Notes: generated from the sequence alone by a model not told the origin. 64,000 bases of DNA from Catenuloplanes indicus (GCF_030813715.1 NZ_JAUSUZ010000001.1:6510001-6574000); one strand, 5' to 3'. Shown: positions 1 through 9,795, counted from the first letter of the stretch. A program made the numbers and translations.

Positions 1-360
1 TTCCGCGCGCTCGCCGACGAGCTGTGCGAAGGCCGCTGGCTGGCCACCGGCGGCGGTGGGTACGCGCTGGTCGAGGTGGTCCCGCGCGCCTGGACGCACC
101 TGCTGGCGATCGCCACCGGCGAACCGCTCGACCCGGCCACGCCCACGCCGCCGGACTGGCGCGCGTTCGCGGCGCAGCGCATCGCGCAGGGGCACCTGGG
201 TCAGGCCGAGATCCCGGAGCGGATGACGGACGACGTCGACCCGAGCCACACACCGTGGGAGCCGGAGGGTGAGCCGGACGCGGTGGACCGGGCCGTGATG
301 GCCACCCGCCGCGCCGTCTTCCCGCTGCACGGCCTGGACCCGCACGACCCGAGGGACTGA
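1..360 (+). CDS. acuC: AcuC-type acetoin utilisation / histone-deacetylase-fold protein, C-terminal part
   Basis: The frame is open from the left edge and ends at TGA 358-360, so only the last 119 residues are visible of a family that is usually near 390. The stretch LATGGGGYALVEVVPRAW carries the GGGGY motif of class I HDAC-like deacylases, whose tyrosine stabilises the transition state. Known AcuC proteins remove acetyl groups from lysines, for example on acetyl-CoA synthetase. The stop codon overlaps the start of the downstream acetyltransferase (TGATG), so writer and eraser are probably translationally coupled. The zinc-binding residues lie outside the window. Confidence 0.85.
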   Translation, partial: FRALADELCEGRWLATGGGGYALVEVVPRAWTHLLAIATGEPLDPATPTPPDWRAFAAQRIAQGHLGQAEIPERMTDDVDPSHTPWEPEGEPDAVDRAVMATRRAVFPLHGLDPHDPRD

Positions 361-2987
361 TGACCGAGACGGTTTCCCGGACCGACCGGGACGCGGACGT
401 GCTCCTCAGCGACGGCACCACGGCGCACCTGCGGCAGATCCGGCCGGAGGACGCGCCCGCGATCGTCGCCATGCACTCGCGGTTCTCCGAGCGCACCCGC
501 TACCTGCGCTACTTCAGTCCGTACCCGCGGATCCCGGAGCGCGACCTGCGCCGTTTCGTCACCGTCGACCACCGCGACCGTGAGGCGCTGGTGCTGACCA
601 GCGGCGGCGAGATCTTCGCGGTCGGCCGGTACGAGCGGCTCGGCACGGACTCGCCGGAGGCCGAGGTCGCGTTCGTGGTGGAGGACGCGCACCAGGGCCG
701 CGGCATCGGGTCCGTGCTGTTGGAGCACCTGGCCGCGGCCGCCCGGCAGGAGGGCATCACCCGGTTCGTGGCCGAGGTGCTGCCGTCGAACGGCACGATG
801 CTGCGCGTCTTCGCGGACGCCGGTTACTCGATCGCGCGCAAGTACGAGGACGGCGTCGTTCACCTGACGTTCCCGATCGCACCCACCGAACTGTCCCGCG
901 AGGTGCAGGAACGCCGCGAGCACCGCACCGAGGCCCGCTCGATCGGGCCGCTGCTCGCGCCGCGCGCGGTCGCGGTCTACGGCGCCAGCGCGAGTGGCCA
1001 GGGCATCGGCGCGGCGCTGCTGGCCCACCTCCGCGACGGGGGCTACGCCGGTCCGGTGCTGCCGATCCACCCGTCCGCGGCGCGGGTGGCCGGCCTGCCC
1101 GCGCTGCGCAGCGCGGTGGACGCCGGCCTCGAGATCGACCTGGCGCTGGTCGCGGTGCCGCCCGGCGCGGTCCGCGCGGTGGTGGCGGACGCGGCCCGGG
1201 CCGGCGTGCGCGGCCTGGTCGTGGTCTCGGCCGGCTTCGCGGAGACCGGGCCGGAGGGCGCGGCCGCCGAGCGCGAGCTGCTGCGCGCGGCGCGGGACGC
1301 CGGCCTGCGCCTGATCGGACCGAACTGCCTCGGCATCGCGAACACGTCGTCCGACGTCCGGCTGAACGCCACGCTCGCACCGCGGCTGCCGGTCGCCGGC
1401 CGGGTCGGCTTCTTCAGCCAGTCCGGCGCGCTCGGCGTGGCGCTGTTGGATGCGGCGGACCGGCGCGGGCTGGGCCTGTCCAGCTTCGTCTCGGCCGGCA
1501 ACCGCGCCGACGTCTCCGGCAACGACCTGTTGCAGTACTGGCAGGACGACCCGGCCACCGACGTCATCCTGCTCTACCTGGAGACGTTCGGTAACCCGCG
1601 CAAGTTCGCCCGGCTGGCCCGCCGGATCGGCCGCACCAAGCCGGTGGTCGCGGTCGCGTCCGCGGCCCGCCCGGCCGCGCCGGACGTGCCCGGCCTGGAC
1701 CCGGCCGCGGTCACCGCGCTGTTCGCCCGGTCCGGCGTGATCCGGGTGGACACGGTCGCGGAGATGTTCGACGTGGGCATGCTGCTCGCGCACCAGCCGC
1801 TCCCGGCCGGCCGGCGGATCGGTGTGGTCGGCAACTCGTCCGCGCTGACCACGCTCGCGGCCACGGCCGTGCACGTGTCCGGCCTGACGCTGGCCGAGAG
1901 CTACCCGCACGACGTGCCACCGGCCGCGAGCGCACACGACTTCGCGGACGCGCTCGCCGACGCGGCCACCGACGAGCGGGTGGACGCGCTGGTCGCGGTG
2001 TTCGCGCCGCCGCTACCCGGCCAGCACGCGGACGAGGACGCGGACTTCGCGTCCGCGGTGGCGAGTGTGGCGCTGGCCGGGGAGAAGCCCACGGTCGCGA
2101 TGTTCCTGGCCGGCACGCTCCCGGACCGCATCCCGTCCTACCCGTCCGTGGAGGAGGCGGTGCGCGCGCTGGCTCGCGTCGTCATCTACGCCGACTGGCT
2201 CCGCCGTCCACCCGGCACCGTCCCCGACCTCCCCGGTATCGACCCGCTCAAAGCCAAGAACCTGATCCGGGGGTACGGCCGGAAGCCGCGCGATCCGGCG
2301 CTGCCGGGTGCGGAGCCGGGCGATCCGGGACCGGGCGTGCCGGAGCTGCTGGCGGCCTACGGCATCCCGGTGGTGCCGTCGGACACCGTGCAGTCCGCCG
2401 CGGACGCGGTGGTGGCCGCCGGCCGGCACGGCTATCCGGTCGCGCTGAAGGCGGCCGGTGGGGGACTGCGGCACCGGATCGACCTGGGCGCGGTCCGGCT
2501 CGACCTGGGCTCCGCGGCCGACGTGGAGCGCGCCTACCGGGAGCTGTCCCCGTTCGGCACCGGCGTGATCGTCCAGCCGATGGTGGCGCCCGGCGTCGCG
2601 TGCGTGGTCGAGATGGTGGAGGACCCGCAGTTCGGCCCGATCGTCGGCTTCGGGCTCGGCGGCGTCGCGATGGAGCTGGTCGGTGACCGGGCCTGGCGTG
2701 CCGCGCCGCTCACCGATCTGGACGCGGCCGCGCTGGTCGACGAGCCGCGCGGCGCACCGCTGCTGCGCGGCTTCCGGGGGGCCGCGCCGGTCGACCGGGC
2801 GGCGCTGGCCGAGCTGCTGGTCCGGGTGGGCCGGCTGGTCGACGAGCACCCGGAGATCCGCTCGCTGTCGCTCAACCCGGTGCTCGCCCGGCCGGACGGC
2901 TTCGCCGTGCTGCACGGATCGGTACAGGTCGGCGACCCGGGTGAGCGCGGCGACCCGGGCCCGCGACGGCTGCGCGGCGGCGCGTGA
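360..2987 (+). CDS. GNAT acetyltransferase fused to NDP-forming acyl-CoA synthetase-like domain (Pat-type protein acetyltransferase)
   Basis: 875 aa. Residues ~10-170 form a GNAT domain with the acetyl-CoA loop QGRGIG. Residues ~193-640 look like the CoA-binding and CoA-ligase parts of NDP-forming acyl-CoA synthetases (AVAVYGAS, GPNCLG, FFSQSGALGVALLDAA), and residues ~650-860 are ATP-grasp-like. The GNAT-first order matches the Streptomyces PatA arrangement and is reversed relative to Salmonella Pat. The catalytic phosphohistidine segment (usually SHT followed by Ala/Leu) is missing: after VVAVASAARP the chain goes straight to PDVPGLDPAAV. The synthetase half is therefore probably a ligand sensor rather than an enzyme. 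The likely role is acylation of metabolic lysines, opposed by the coupled AcuC. Confidence 0.88.
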   Translation: MTETVSRTDRDADVLLSDGTTAHLRQIRPEDAPAIVAMHSRFSERTRYLRYFSPYPRIPERDLRRFVTVDHRDREALVLTSGGEIFAVGRYERLGTDSPEAEVAFVVEDAHQGRGIGSVLLEHLAAAARQEGITRFVAEVLPSNGTMLRVFADAGYSIARKYEDGVVHLTFPIAPTELSREVQERREHRTEARSIGPLLAPRAVAVYGASASGQGIGAALLAHLRDGGYAGPVLPIHPSAARVAGLPALRSAVDAGLEIDLALVAVPPGAVRAVVADAARAGVRGLVVVSAGFAETGPEGAAAERELLRAARDAGLRLIGPNCLGIANTSSDVRLNATLAPRLPVAGRVGFFSQSGALGVALLDAADRRGLGLSSFVSAGNRADVSGNDLLQYWQDDPATDVILLYLETFGNPRKFARLARRIGRTKPVVAVASAARPAAPDVPGLDPAAVTALFARSGVIRVDTVAEMFDVGMLLAHQPLPAGRRIGVVGNSSALTTLAATAVHVSGLTLAESYPHDVPPAASAHDFADALADAATDERVDALVAVFAPPLPGQHADEDADFASAVASVALAGEKPTVAMFLAGTLPDRIPSYPSVEEAVRALARVVIYADWLRRPPGTVPDLPGIDPLKAKNLIRGYGRKPRDPALPGAEPGDPGPGVPELLAAYGIPVVPSDTVQSAADAVVAAGRHGYPVALKAAGGGLRHRIDLGAVRLDLGSAADVERAYRELSPFGTGVIVQPMVAPGVACVVEMVEDPQFGPIVGFGLGGVAMELVGDRAWRAAPLTDLDAAALVDEPRGAPLLRGFRGAAPVDRAALAELLVRVGRLVDEHPEIRSLSLNPVLARPDGFAVLHGSVQVGDPGERGDPGPRRLRGGA

Positions 2988-3223
2988 CCCGGACGCGTGA
3001 GTGCAACCTGCAACTTCCATGCCGTCTGTGCACTTGGCGCTCAAAGTCGCATTGATCGACTCTTGGTGACCACTTGTTTACGCGGAAGAGTCAGTCAATA
3101 GTGGACGGAGAGATCTCCGCCGTACCGTGACGAACGGCCGATGCCGGCAATCCCGGCCGTGACCGCTCCCTCCCCTCACGGACGACATCGTTATGTGCAT
3201 CGGCCTGCCCGAAGGACGACGCA

Positions 3224-3523
3224 ATGATCGACCATGATGTCCGGATCGAGTTCGACCTGCGCCTCCCGGCCCCCGACCACCCGCTCGGCACGGGCGACAT
3301 CCTCCGGATCAAGCCTGCGGACTACTGCTACGGCAACGGTCCGCTCACGCTGCGCATCACCCGGCTGGGTGCCGACCCCGCGGAGTTCCCGGCGCTCGAA
3401 TGGCTCGGCCTCACCGGCATCGAGGTCGACCCGTCCGGCGCCGAGGGCGAGCTCCGCCACGTCCTGGTCCGCGCCGAGTTGATCCGCGGCGTCCGCGTCC
3501 CCGGCCCGGCCCCCGCCGGTTGA
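3224..3523 (+). CDS. conserved hypothetical protein, 99 aa
   Basis: A small, acidic, soluble protein with no membrane segment or signal peptide. The ATG follows a GAAGGA ribosome-binding site about 9 nt upstream. Codon use is typical of the genome (G/C at third positions), which supports a real gene. I recognise no domain. The central GDILRIKPADYCYGNGPLTLRITRLG reads like a small beta-rich fold. It stands alone, 236 bp after the acetyltransferase, and is followed by a strong hairpin terminator, so it is probably monocistronic. Function unknown. Confidence 0.72.
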   Translation: MIDHDVRIEFDLRLPAPDHPLGTGDILRIKPADYCYGNGPLTLRITRLGADPAEFPALEWLGLTGIEVDPSGAEGELRHVLVRAELIRGVRVPGPAPAG

Positions 3524-3597
3524 CCTCGCACTCCCCGCATCCGCGGCCCTGGGCGTTCGCATCCCCCCGCGATCCCGCCCGGAACGCCGCACCCGGT

Positions 3598-3644
3598 GCC
3601 GGCCGCCGGTCCGATCACTCCCCCCGATCGGTCCGGCGGCCGGC
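3598..3644 (+). terminator. Hairpin terminator after the 99-aa gene
   Basis: A 12-bp arm (3598-3609) pairs perfectly with 3633-3644. After one T-T mismatch, a further 6 bp pair (3611-3616 with 3626-3631), leaving a 9-nt loop. There is no U-tract, as is usual in actinobacteria. The rest of 3524-3900 holds only this hairpin and one dispersed repeat copy; I see no gene there. Confidence 0.7.
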
Positions 3645-3826
3645 GCACTTCCCCCCAGCTCTGCCGCGCCCCCGGCCGGTCCGGCACCCCCATGCCGGAC
3701 CCGCACTCGCAGAGACGTCTGGATCATGTAGTTGGGTTCGCGCGGTTCTCGGTGACCCCACGAGGGCGGCAGGGAGCCCGGCTGCCTCCCCGGCCCCCCT
3801 GACCGGAGTGAACGCTCTGCCTCTGC

Positions 3827-3874
3827 GGCCGGCCGGTGCTCGCGGGAGCACGCCCGACGCGCCCCGGAAGCGGG
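3827..3874 (-). repeat. Dispersed 3'-end repeat, short subfamily (copy E)
   Basis: Read on the minus strand it runs CCCGCTTCCGG, a ~14-nt spacer, GTGCTCCCGCGAGCACCGG. It shares the CCCGCTTCCGG head and the GCTCCCGCG core with copies at 10158, 16806, 17204 and 52341. It begins about 27 nt downstream of the sigB stop in the direction of sigB transcription. GTGCTC and GAGCAC can pair around CCGC. Confidence 0.6.
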
Positions 3875-3900
3875 CGAACGACCCTGTTCTTGATCTTGGG

Positions 3901-4905
<1,005 letters not shown>

Positions 4906-5104
4906 CTGCAGGACCACCTTGAGTCCCCTCCCCGCTTCCAACAAGTGGCGCGTTACCAACACGTCGTGCCGGTGAGAGACAGCTTTCTCCAAACCCCGTT
5001 AAGCGGAGGTAAGGCGAACCCCTTGTGGCACTAATCCGGGAGATGTTCTCTGCGTTCGCCGTAGATGAGGAGTCCTCAGTCGGCTTTATGGCAGGGTGGC
5101 GGCC

Positions 5105-5527
5105 ATGCGAGCGGTGATTCAAACGGTGAGTAGGGCAAGTGTGACCGTGGGTGGGGAGGTGGTCGGGTCCATCGGGGAGGGCCTGCTGGTGCTGCTGGGC
5201 GTGACGCACACGGACACGCCGGCCCTCGCGGAGACGATGGCCCGGAAGATCCACGAGCTGCGGCTGCTGCCGGGGGAGCGGTCCGCGGCCGACCTCGGCG
5301 CCGGAATCCTGGTGGTCAGTCAGTTCACGCTCTACGGCGACGCCCGCAAGGGACGGCGGCCGACCTGGTCGGCAGCGGCTCCGGCCGAGGTCGCGGAGCC
5401 GCTGTTCACCGCCGTCGTCGATGCGCTGCGTGACCGTGGGGCCAAGGTGGAGACCGGCCGGTTCCGCACCCACATGCTGGTGGAGAGCGTCAACGCCGGT
5501 CCGAACACCCTGATCCTGGACCTCTGA
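5105..5527 (+). CDS. dtd: D-aminoacyl-tRNA deacylase
   Basis: 140 aa from ATG 5105, close to the usual DTD length of ~145. A GTG at 5096 would add three residues. The N-terminal MRAVIQTVSRASVTV, the SQFTLYGD motif (nucleophilic region) and the C-terminal NAGPNTLILDL (Gly-cisPro-like NAGP motif) are diagnostic. The enzyme hydrolyses D-aminoacyl-tRNAs and glycyl-tRNA(Ala), keeping D-residues out of proteins. It is convergent with the Spo0M gene, with only 5 bp between the two stop codons, and is divergent from sigB. Confidence 0.95.
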   Translation: MRAVIQTVSRASVTVGGEVVGSIGEGLLVLLGVTHTDTPALAETMARKIHELRLLPGERSAADLGAGILVVSQFTLYGDARKGRRPTWSAAAPAEVAEPLFTAVVDALRDRGAKVETGRFRTHMLVESVNAGPNTLILDL

Positions 5528-5532
5528 ACGAT

Positions 5533-6321
5533 CTAGAAGAACAGGCCGCGGCGCTGGGCGGACTGGCGTAGCCAGTTGTCCAGCTGCGCGACCCAGTTGG
5601 TCTGGTCCGCGGTGGCCCAGTCGACCGTGAACCGGCCGAACGCGTCGTGACCCTCGGTGAAGAGCCCGCCCCGCTTGTCGATCTCCAGAACGACCTGCAG
5701 GTGGCGGGCGGTCGCCACGAACGTCAGCTCCAGCTGGTTGATGCCGGACGCGTACTGCGGCGGCGGGTAGAACTCGATCTCCTGGTAGAACGGCAGCGTC
5801 TGCTCGACGCCGTAGATCCGGCCGCGCTCCACGTCGGCCCGGGTGAACCGGAAGCCGAGCTGCTGCAGCGCGTCCAGGATGCGCTCCTGGGCCGGCAGCG
5901 GGAAGATCGCCACCTGGTCCAGGTCGCCCTTGTCGACCGCCCGCGCCACCTCCAGTTCGGTGCGCAGGCCCATGGTCATGCCGTGCAGGTACTGGTTGTA
6001 GACGTGGGTGATCGGCGTCTCCCACGGCACGTCGAAGCGGAACGGGATGTCGTGGCGCTGCCCGGGCTCCAGGCGGAACGCGCCGGTCAGCCGCGACCGG
6101 TGGAACTCCTGCGTGGTGTCGTACTCACTGTCGCCGCTCTCCACCTCCACGCGGGTGACCAGGCCGAGGGAGACGTACTCGATGTCGGTGGCGTGATCGC
6201 CGCCGGTGATGTGGACCTGGCCCTCCAGGTAACCACCGGGGCGGGCGTTCGGGTTGGCGAGGACCGTCTCCACCGACGGGCCGCCTACGCCAAGGGCCTG
6301 CATGAACCGCTTGAAGACCAC
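5533..6321 (-). CDS. SpoOM/Spo0M-family sporulation-control protein
   Basis: 262 aa, full length for the family (~258 in Bacillus). The arrestin-like Spo0M fold is supported by the N-terminal MVFKRFMQALGVGGPSVETV, the YLEGQVHITGG strand and the PGQRHDIPFRFDVPWETPIT segment. It is cytoplasmic, with no signal peptide. Bacillus Spo0M affects sporulation and cell division; the actinobacterial role is less defined. It is the last of three minus-strand genes (cupin, methyltransferase, this), 72 bp after the methyltransferase stop, and probably belongs to that operon. Confidence 0.9.
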   Translation of the reverse strand: MVFKRFMQALGVGGPSVETVLANPNARPGGYLEGQVHITGGDHATDIEYVSLGLVTRVEVESGDSEYDTTQEFHRSRLTGAFRLEPGQRHDIPFRFDVPWETPITHVYNQYLHGMTMGLRTELEVARAVDKGDLDQVAIFPLPAQERILDALQQLGFRFTRADVERGRIYGVEQTLPFYQEIEFYPPPQYASGINQLELTFVATARHLQVVLEIDKRGGLFTEGHDAFGRFTVDWATADQTNWVAQLDNWLRQSAQRRGLFF

Positions 6322-6393
6322 GACGTCCTCCGTAGGATCTCTGTCTGGGGCTCAGTCAGGGACAGTATCCGCCGGTCGCAACGTCTTCGCTCG

Positions 6394-7854
6394 TTACTGC
6401 TCCGGCGTGACCAGGCCGCGCTCGACCAGGTGACCGATCAGCGGCAGCGCGGCATCGACGAGGTCCTCTTCCGGGGTGTCGTGCGCCATCGCCAGCACGG
6501 ACAGTTGCTCGCGCAGCGGCACCCGGCCGTCCGCGCCGCTCACCAGTGCCAGCACCAGCGGATCGACCTCCTCGGACCAGCGCAGCCCGTGTGCCATCCG
6601 CAGCACCTGGCGGTCCACCAGCCAGCCCTCGTCGCCCATGGTCGCCTCCTGCAGCAGCGCGACGCCGTCCGCGAGCCGGTACCGGGTGGCGAGCAGCCCG
6701 GCGCGGTCCCGCGCACGCAGCCAGTCGTGCCGGGCGAACCAGTCCCGGACCTGTTCGCCGAGCGTGCCCTCGACCTGCTGGCGAAGGTCCTCGACGCGGA
6801 CCACCGGGTCGGCCGCGCCGGTGTGCCGCAGGCTGATCAGGCCGAAGCCGATCGCCTCGATCCGGTGCGCGTCGAACCAGTCCAGCCACGCGGCCTTCCG
6901 GTGCGGGTCGCCGCCGTCGGACGCGTCCGCCAGCCACAGGTCGACGTATGACATCGGGTCCGCGACCTCGCGCTGGATCACCCACGCGTCCAGCCCGGTC
7001 CCGGCCACCCAGCCGGCGACCCGGTCCTCCCACTCCTCGCCGGCCACGTGCACCCAGTTCGCCAGGAACTGCATGGTGCCGCCCTCGTTCAGCAGGCTCG
7101 GCGCCGTCCTGGTGAGTTCCTCGCAGATCCCGTCGCCGGGCCGGCCGGAGTCGCGATACGTGTGCGTCGCCACGCCCGGCCCGACCACGAACGGCGGGTT
7201 GCTGACCACGAGGTCGAATTGCCGGCCGCGTACCGGCTCGGCCATGTCGCCGCGGAGCAGCTCCCAGTCCTGACCGTTCAGCGCGGCCGTGGTCGCGGCG
7301 AAGCGCAGCGCCCGCTCGCTCAGGTCGGTCGCGGTGACGTGCTGCGCGTGCTCGTGCAGGTGCAGCGCCTGCACGCCGCAGCCGGTGCCGAGGTCCAGCG
7401 CGGTGCCGACCCGGCGTCGCATGGTCGCGGCGGCCAGCGTGGTCGACGCGCCACCGACGCCCAGCACGTGATCCGCCGGGAGCGGACGGCCCGGGCGGGC
7501 CGGGACGTCCGACACGACCCAGTAGTCGTCGCCGTACGGTTCCAGGTCCACGCCCTGGCGGAGCCCGTCGCCGTGCTTCTCGACGATGCCGGCCTCGAGC
7601 GCCTCCGCCAGCGGCAGCGCCGCGGCGACGTGCTTCTCCGGCTCGGTCTGGCCGCAGACGAACAGCCGGATCAGCGTGGCGAGCGGGTCACGCTCCCCGG
7701 TCACCCGCAGCGCGGCCCGGAAGTCGTTGCGCCCGACCGCCGCGGTCGCGTCCGGCCCGAGCCGGTCCGCGATGCCCTTGGCCGTGTAGCCGGTGCGCGT
7801 GAGCGCCTCGCGCAGCCGCTGGACGCCGTCGTCGGAGAGGAGCATGTCGGTCAC
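6394..7854 (-). CDS. Class I SAM-dependent methyltransferase with NPPF motif (HemK/PrmC-like core)
   Basis: 486 aa. Residues 153-161 (LDLGTGCGV) are SAM motif I. Residues 219-222 (NPPF, within VVSNPPFVVG) are the motif IV of enzymes that methylate amide or exocyclic nitrogens in protein glutamine or nucleic acid bases. Roughly 120 residues precede the catalytic domain and ~170 follow it; these match an actinobacterial architecture I recall as carrying an N-terminal DUF7059-like domain. Substrate unknown. It starts 30 bp after the cupin stop. Confidence 0.85.
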   Translation of the reverse strand: MTDMLLSDDGVQRLREALTRTGYTAKGIADRLGPDATAAVGRNDFRAALRVTGERDPLATLIRLFVCGQTEPEKHVAAALPLAEALEAGIVEKHGDGLRQGVDLEPYGDDYWVVSDVPARPGRPLPADHVLGVGGASTTLAAATMRRRVGTALDLGTGCGVQALHLHEHAQHVTATDLSERALRFAATTAALNGQDWELLRGDMAEPVRGRQFDLVVSNPPFVVGPGVATHTYRDSGRPGDGICEELTRTAPSLLNEGGTMQFLANWVHVAGEEWEDRVAGWVAGTGLDAWVIQREVADPMSYVDLWLADASDGGDPHRKAAWLDWFDAHRIEAIGFGLISLRHTGAADPVVRVEDLRQQVEGTLGEQVRDWFARHDWLRARDRAGLLATRYRLADGVALLQEATMGDEGWLVDRQVLRMAHGLRWSEEVDPLVLALVSGADGRVPLREQLSVLAMAHDTPEEDLVDAALPLIGHLVERGLVTPEQ

Positions 7855-7884
7855 GCGCCCATTGTTCCCTATGGGAGTTCTGCG

Positions 7885-8316
7885 CTACGCGAGGCGCCAG
7901 TCCTCGTACTCGAAGCCGGGCGCCACGATGCAGGTCACCAGCGCCGGCTCGTGCCCCGCCGGTGCCGCGGCCTGCCAGGTTCCCGCCGGGACCAGCCCCT
8001 GGGGCCGCTGCCCAGCGCCGAGATCGGCGCCCAGCACCAGCGACCGCACGAACTCGCTCGGCCGCTCGCCGTCGCCACCCATCCGCAGCGTCATCGGCCC
8101 GCCCGAGTGCCACAGCCACAGTTCGTCCGACCGCACCCGGTGCCAGCGCGCCTCCTCGCCGGGATGCAGAAGGAAGTAGATCGCAGTCGCGGCCGCCCGC
8201 ACCCCCGGATATCCCTCCGGCGTGAACGCGTGCCCGCTCCGCCACGTCTGCCGGAACCAGCCACCCTCCGGATGCGGCGACAGATCCAGCTCCGCCACGA
8301 TCGACGACCTGCTCAT
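7885..8316 (-). CDS. Cupin domain protein, DUF985 family
   Basis: 143 aa. The ATG at 8316 follows GGAG about 10 nt upstream; the open frame extends further but overlaps the divergent HhH-GPD gene. The family signature LDLSPHPEGGWFRQTW, the YFLLHPGEEARWHRVRSDEL cupin strands and the C-terminal VAPGFEYEDWRLA fit DUF985/Cupin_5. The fold is a small double-stranded beta-barrel and the ligand is unknown. First gene of a likely operon with the methyltransferase. Confidence 0.88.
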   Translation of the reverse strand: MSRSSIVAELDLSPHPEGGWFRQTWRSGHAFTPEGYPGVRAAATAIYFLLHPGEEARWHRVRSDELWLWHSGGPMTLRMGGDGERPSEFVRSLVLGADLGAGQRPQGLVPAGTWQAAAPAGHEPALVTCIVAPGFEYEDWRLA

Positions 8317-8500
8317 GCCGCCATTCTCCACCGCCGCCCGGCCCCCGGCACGCCAGATCCCCCGGATCCTCGGCGCGGTGGTACGGAGCGTCGCTTCCAT
8401 CGGCCCGCGGTGATCCGGCCGCGTACGAACGGGCCGGCCGATTCGGTGGTGACCGCGGCCCTCGCGTACGGCAGCGGCCGCGGGATAGCAAGATGACGGT

Positions 8501-9076
8501 ATGACGTTCTCGCTGCCCATCGACGCCGAGGCCAACGCGCTGCTGGACCGTGACCCGCTGGCCGTGGTGATCGGCCTGACGCTCGACCAGCAGATCACCA
8601 TGGAGAAGGCGTTCACCTCGCCGTGGGTGCTGGCGCAGCGGCTCGGGCACGAGCCGACCGCGGCCGAACTGGCCGGCTTCGACCCGGACGCGCTGATCGC
8701 GATCTTCGCGGAGCCGCCGGCGCTGCACCGGTTCCCGAAGGCGATGGCCGCGCGCGTACAGGAGGTGTGCCAGGCGCTGGTCGACGACTACGACGGGGAG
8801 GCGGCCAACCTCTGGACGGGCGTGGCGACCGGCGCGGAGCTGTTCGCGCGCATCGTGGCGCTGCCCGGTTTCGGCAAGCAGAAGGCGCAGATCCTGGTCG
8901 CGCTGCTCGGCAAGCAGCTCGGCGTGCAGCCGCCCGGCTGGCGCGAGGCGGCCGGCGGCTACGGCGAGGCGAATTCGTTCAGATCCGTCGCCGACATCGT
9001 CGACGACGAGTCCCTGGTCAAGGTCCGCGAGTACAAGAAGCAGGCGAAGGCCGCGGCCAAGGCCGCCAAGGCCTGA
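8501..9076 (+). CDS. HhH-GPD-type base excision DNA repair protein
   Basis: 191 aa, shorter than endonuclease III. The N-terminal DPLAVVIGLTLDQQITMEKA matches the glycosylase helical core, LPGFGKQKAQILVALLGKQL is the helix-hairpin-helix, and VADIVDDESLVKVREYKKQA is the characteristic end of this actinobacterial subfamily. There is no C-terminal 4Fe-4S cysteine cluster. The protein ends in a Lys/Ala tail (KKQAKAAAKAAKA). Probably a DNA glycosylase; its lesion specificity cannot be read from sequence. It is divergent from the cupin operon and followed by a perfect hairpin. Confidence 0.87.
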   Translation: MTFSLPIDAEANALLDRDPLAVVIGLTLDQQITMEKAFTSPWVLAQRLGHEPTAAELAGFDPDALIAIFAEPPALHRFPKAMAARVQEVCQALVDDYDGEAANLWTGVATGAELFARIVALPGFGKQKAQILVALLGKQLGVQPPGWREAAGGYGEANSFRSVADIVDDESLVKVREYKKQAKAAAKAAKA

Positions 9077-9099
9077 TCACCCGCCGGCGCGTACCCGGG

Positions 9100-9134
9100 C
9101 CGAGGGCCCGGCACTGGACGTGCCGGGCCCTCGG
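9100..9134. terminator. Bidirectional terminator, perfect 15-bp stem
   Basis: Arms 9100-9114 and 9120-9134 are perfectly complementary with a 5-nt loop. The hairpin lies between the convergent HhH-GPD gene and the chaplin-like gene, 24 nt after one stop and 36 nt before the other. Confidence 0.88.
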
Positions 9135-9169
9135 TGGGGGATGCATCGATCACTCAGGGGATCGAGTGG

Positions 9170-9493
9170 TCAGTGCTTCTTGACCTTGAAGTTCTTGAAC
9201 AGCAGCTTGTTGAGGATGGTGCTGCTGGACGACGGCGAGCACTCCGAGATCTGGTTGTTCTCGATGATCTGCGTGAGCACGTTGACGTTGATCCCGCACA
9301 GGCCGGCCGCGACCGGGATCTGCACGTTCTGCAGCAGCGTGACCTCATTGCCGTTCAGGATGTTGACGCCGGTGATGTCGACCAGCGCCGGGCTGGTCGA
9401 ACCGCCGGCCATGGCGGGGGAGGCCATGGAGAAGCCACCGAACGTGGCCACACCGGCCAGCGCGACGCCGGCGACGATCTTCTTGATCTGCAT
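9170..9493 (-). CDS. Small secreted chaplin/rodlin-like surface protein
   Basis: 107 aa. Residues 1-29 form a Sec signal peptide ending SPAMA. The mature ~78 residues are rich in Asn, Val and Ile and contain NVQIPVAAGLCGINVNVL followed by a second Cys in NQISEC. This two-cysteine pattern (Cys-Gly-x-x-Val-Asn-Val, 18-residue gap, Cys) resembles chaplin domains and Streptomyces rodlins, which coat aerial hyphae and spores with amyloid-like fibres. The tail is basic (FKNFKVKKH). AGGAG lies 7 nt before the ATG. The gene and its leader are clearly less GC-rich than neighbours. Assignment is by pattern, not close identity. Confidence 0.7.
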   Translation of the reverse strand: MQIKKIVAGVALAGVATFGGFSMASPAMAGGSTSPALVDITGVNILNGNEVTLLQNVQIPVAAGLCGINVNVLTQIIENNQISECSPSSSSTILNKLLFKNFKVKKH

Positions 9494-9543
9494 CTGAATG
9501 CTCCTATATATGTGTTAACGACCATTCTTCCGGCCGTGACCAA

Positions 9544-9572
9544 TTTGTACCGACAGCCCGGCAAGATCAGAA
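9544..9572 (-). promoter_or_regulatory. Possible sigma-70-like promoter of the chaplin-like gene
   Basis: On the minus strand TACAAA (9549-9544) lies 17 nt after TTCTGA (9572-9567), about 50 nt upstream of the ATG. The -35 match is weak. The remainder of 9494-9795 is an AT-rich divergent promoter region shared with the DUF3099 gene; I see no gene in it. Confidence 0.3.
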
Positions 9573-9795
9573 CTGCAAAACGCGCATAAATCGGGTAAGT
9601 CGGTTTTTGGACAGGGAAGCGGAGATTCACTCGCGAAAATGTCATGAAAGCGCGGAGTGTCGAAGAAACTTTCAGCCGCCCGTGCCGCGGCCCCGATGTA
9701 GCGCAGATCGCGCGCGACCCGGCCGGTGCCGCGGTGCGGAAAGTGCGAGGATGGACCATCGGGGGCACGAACGCCCCCGGGAATGAGGATTTTCG

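Noticed and set aside
201-1937. A 578-codon minus-strand frame over the acetyltransferase gene
   Set aside because: Antisense shadow of a clear GNAT/acyl-CoA-synthetase protein; Arg/Gln/His-rich composition, no motifs.
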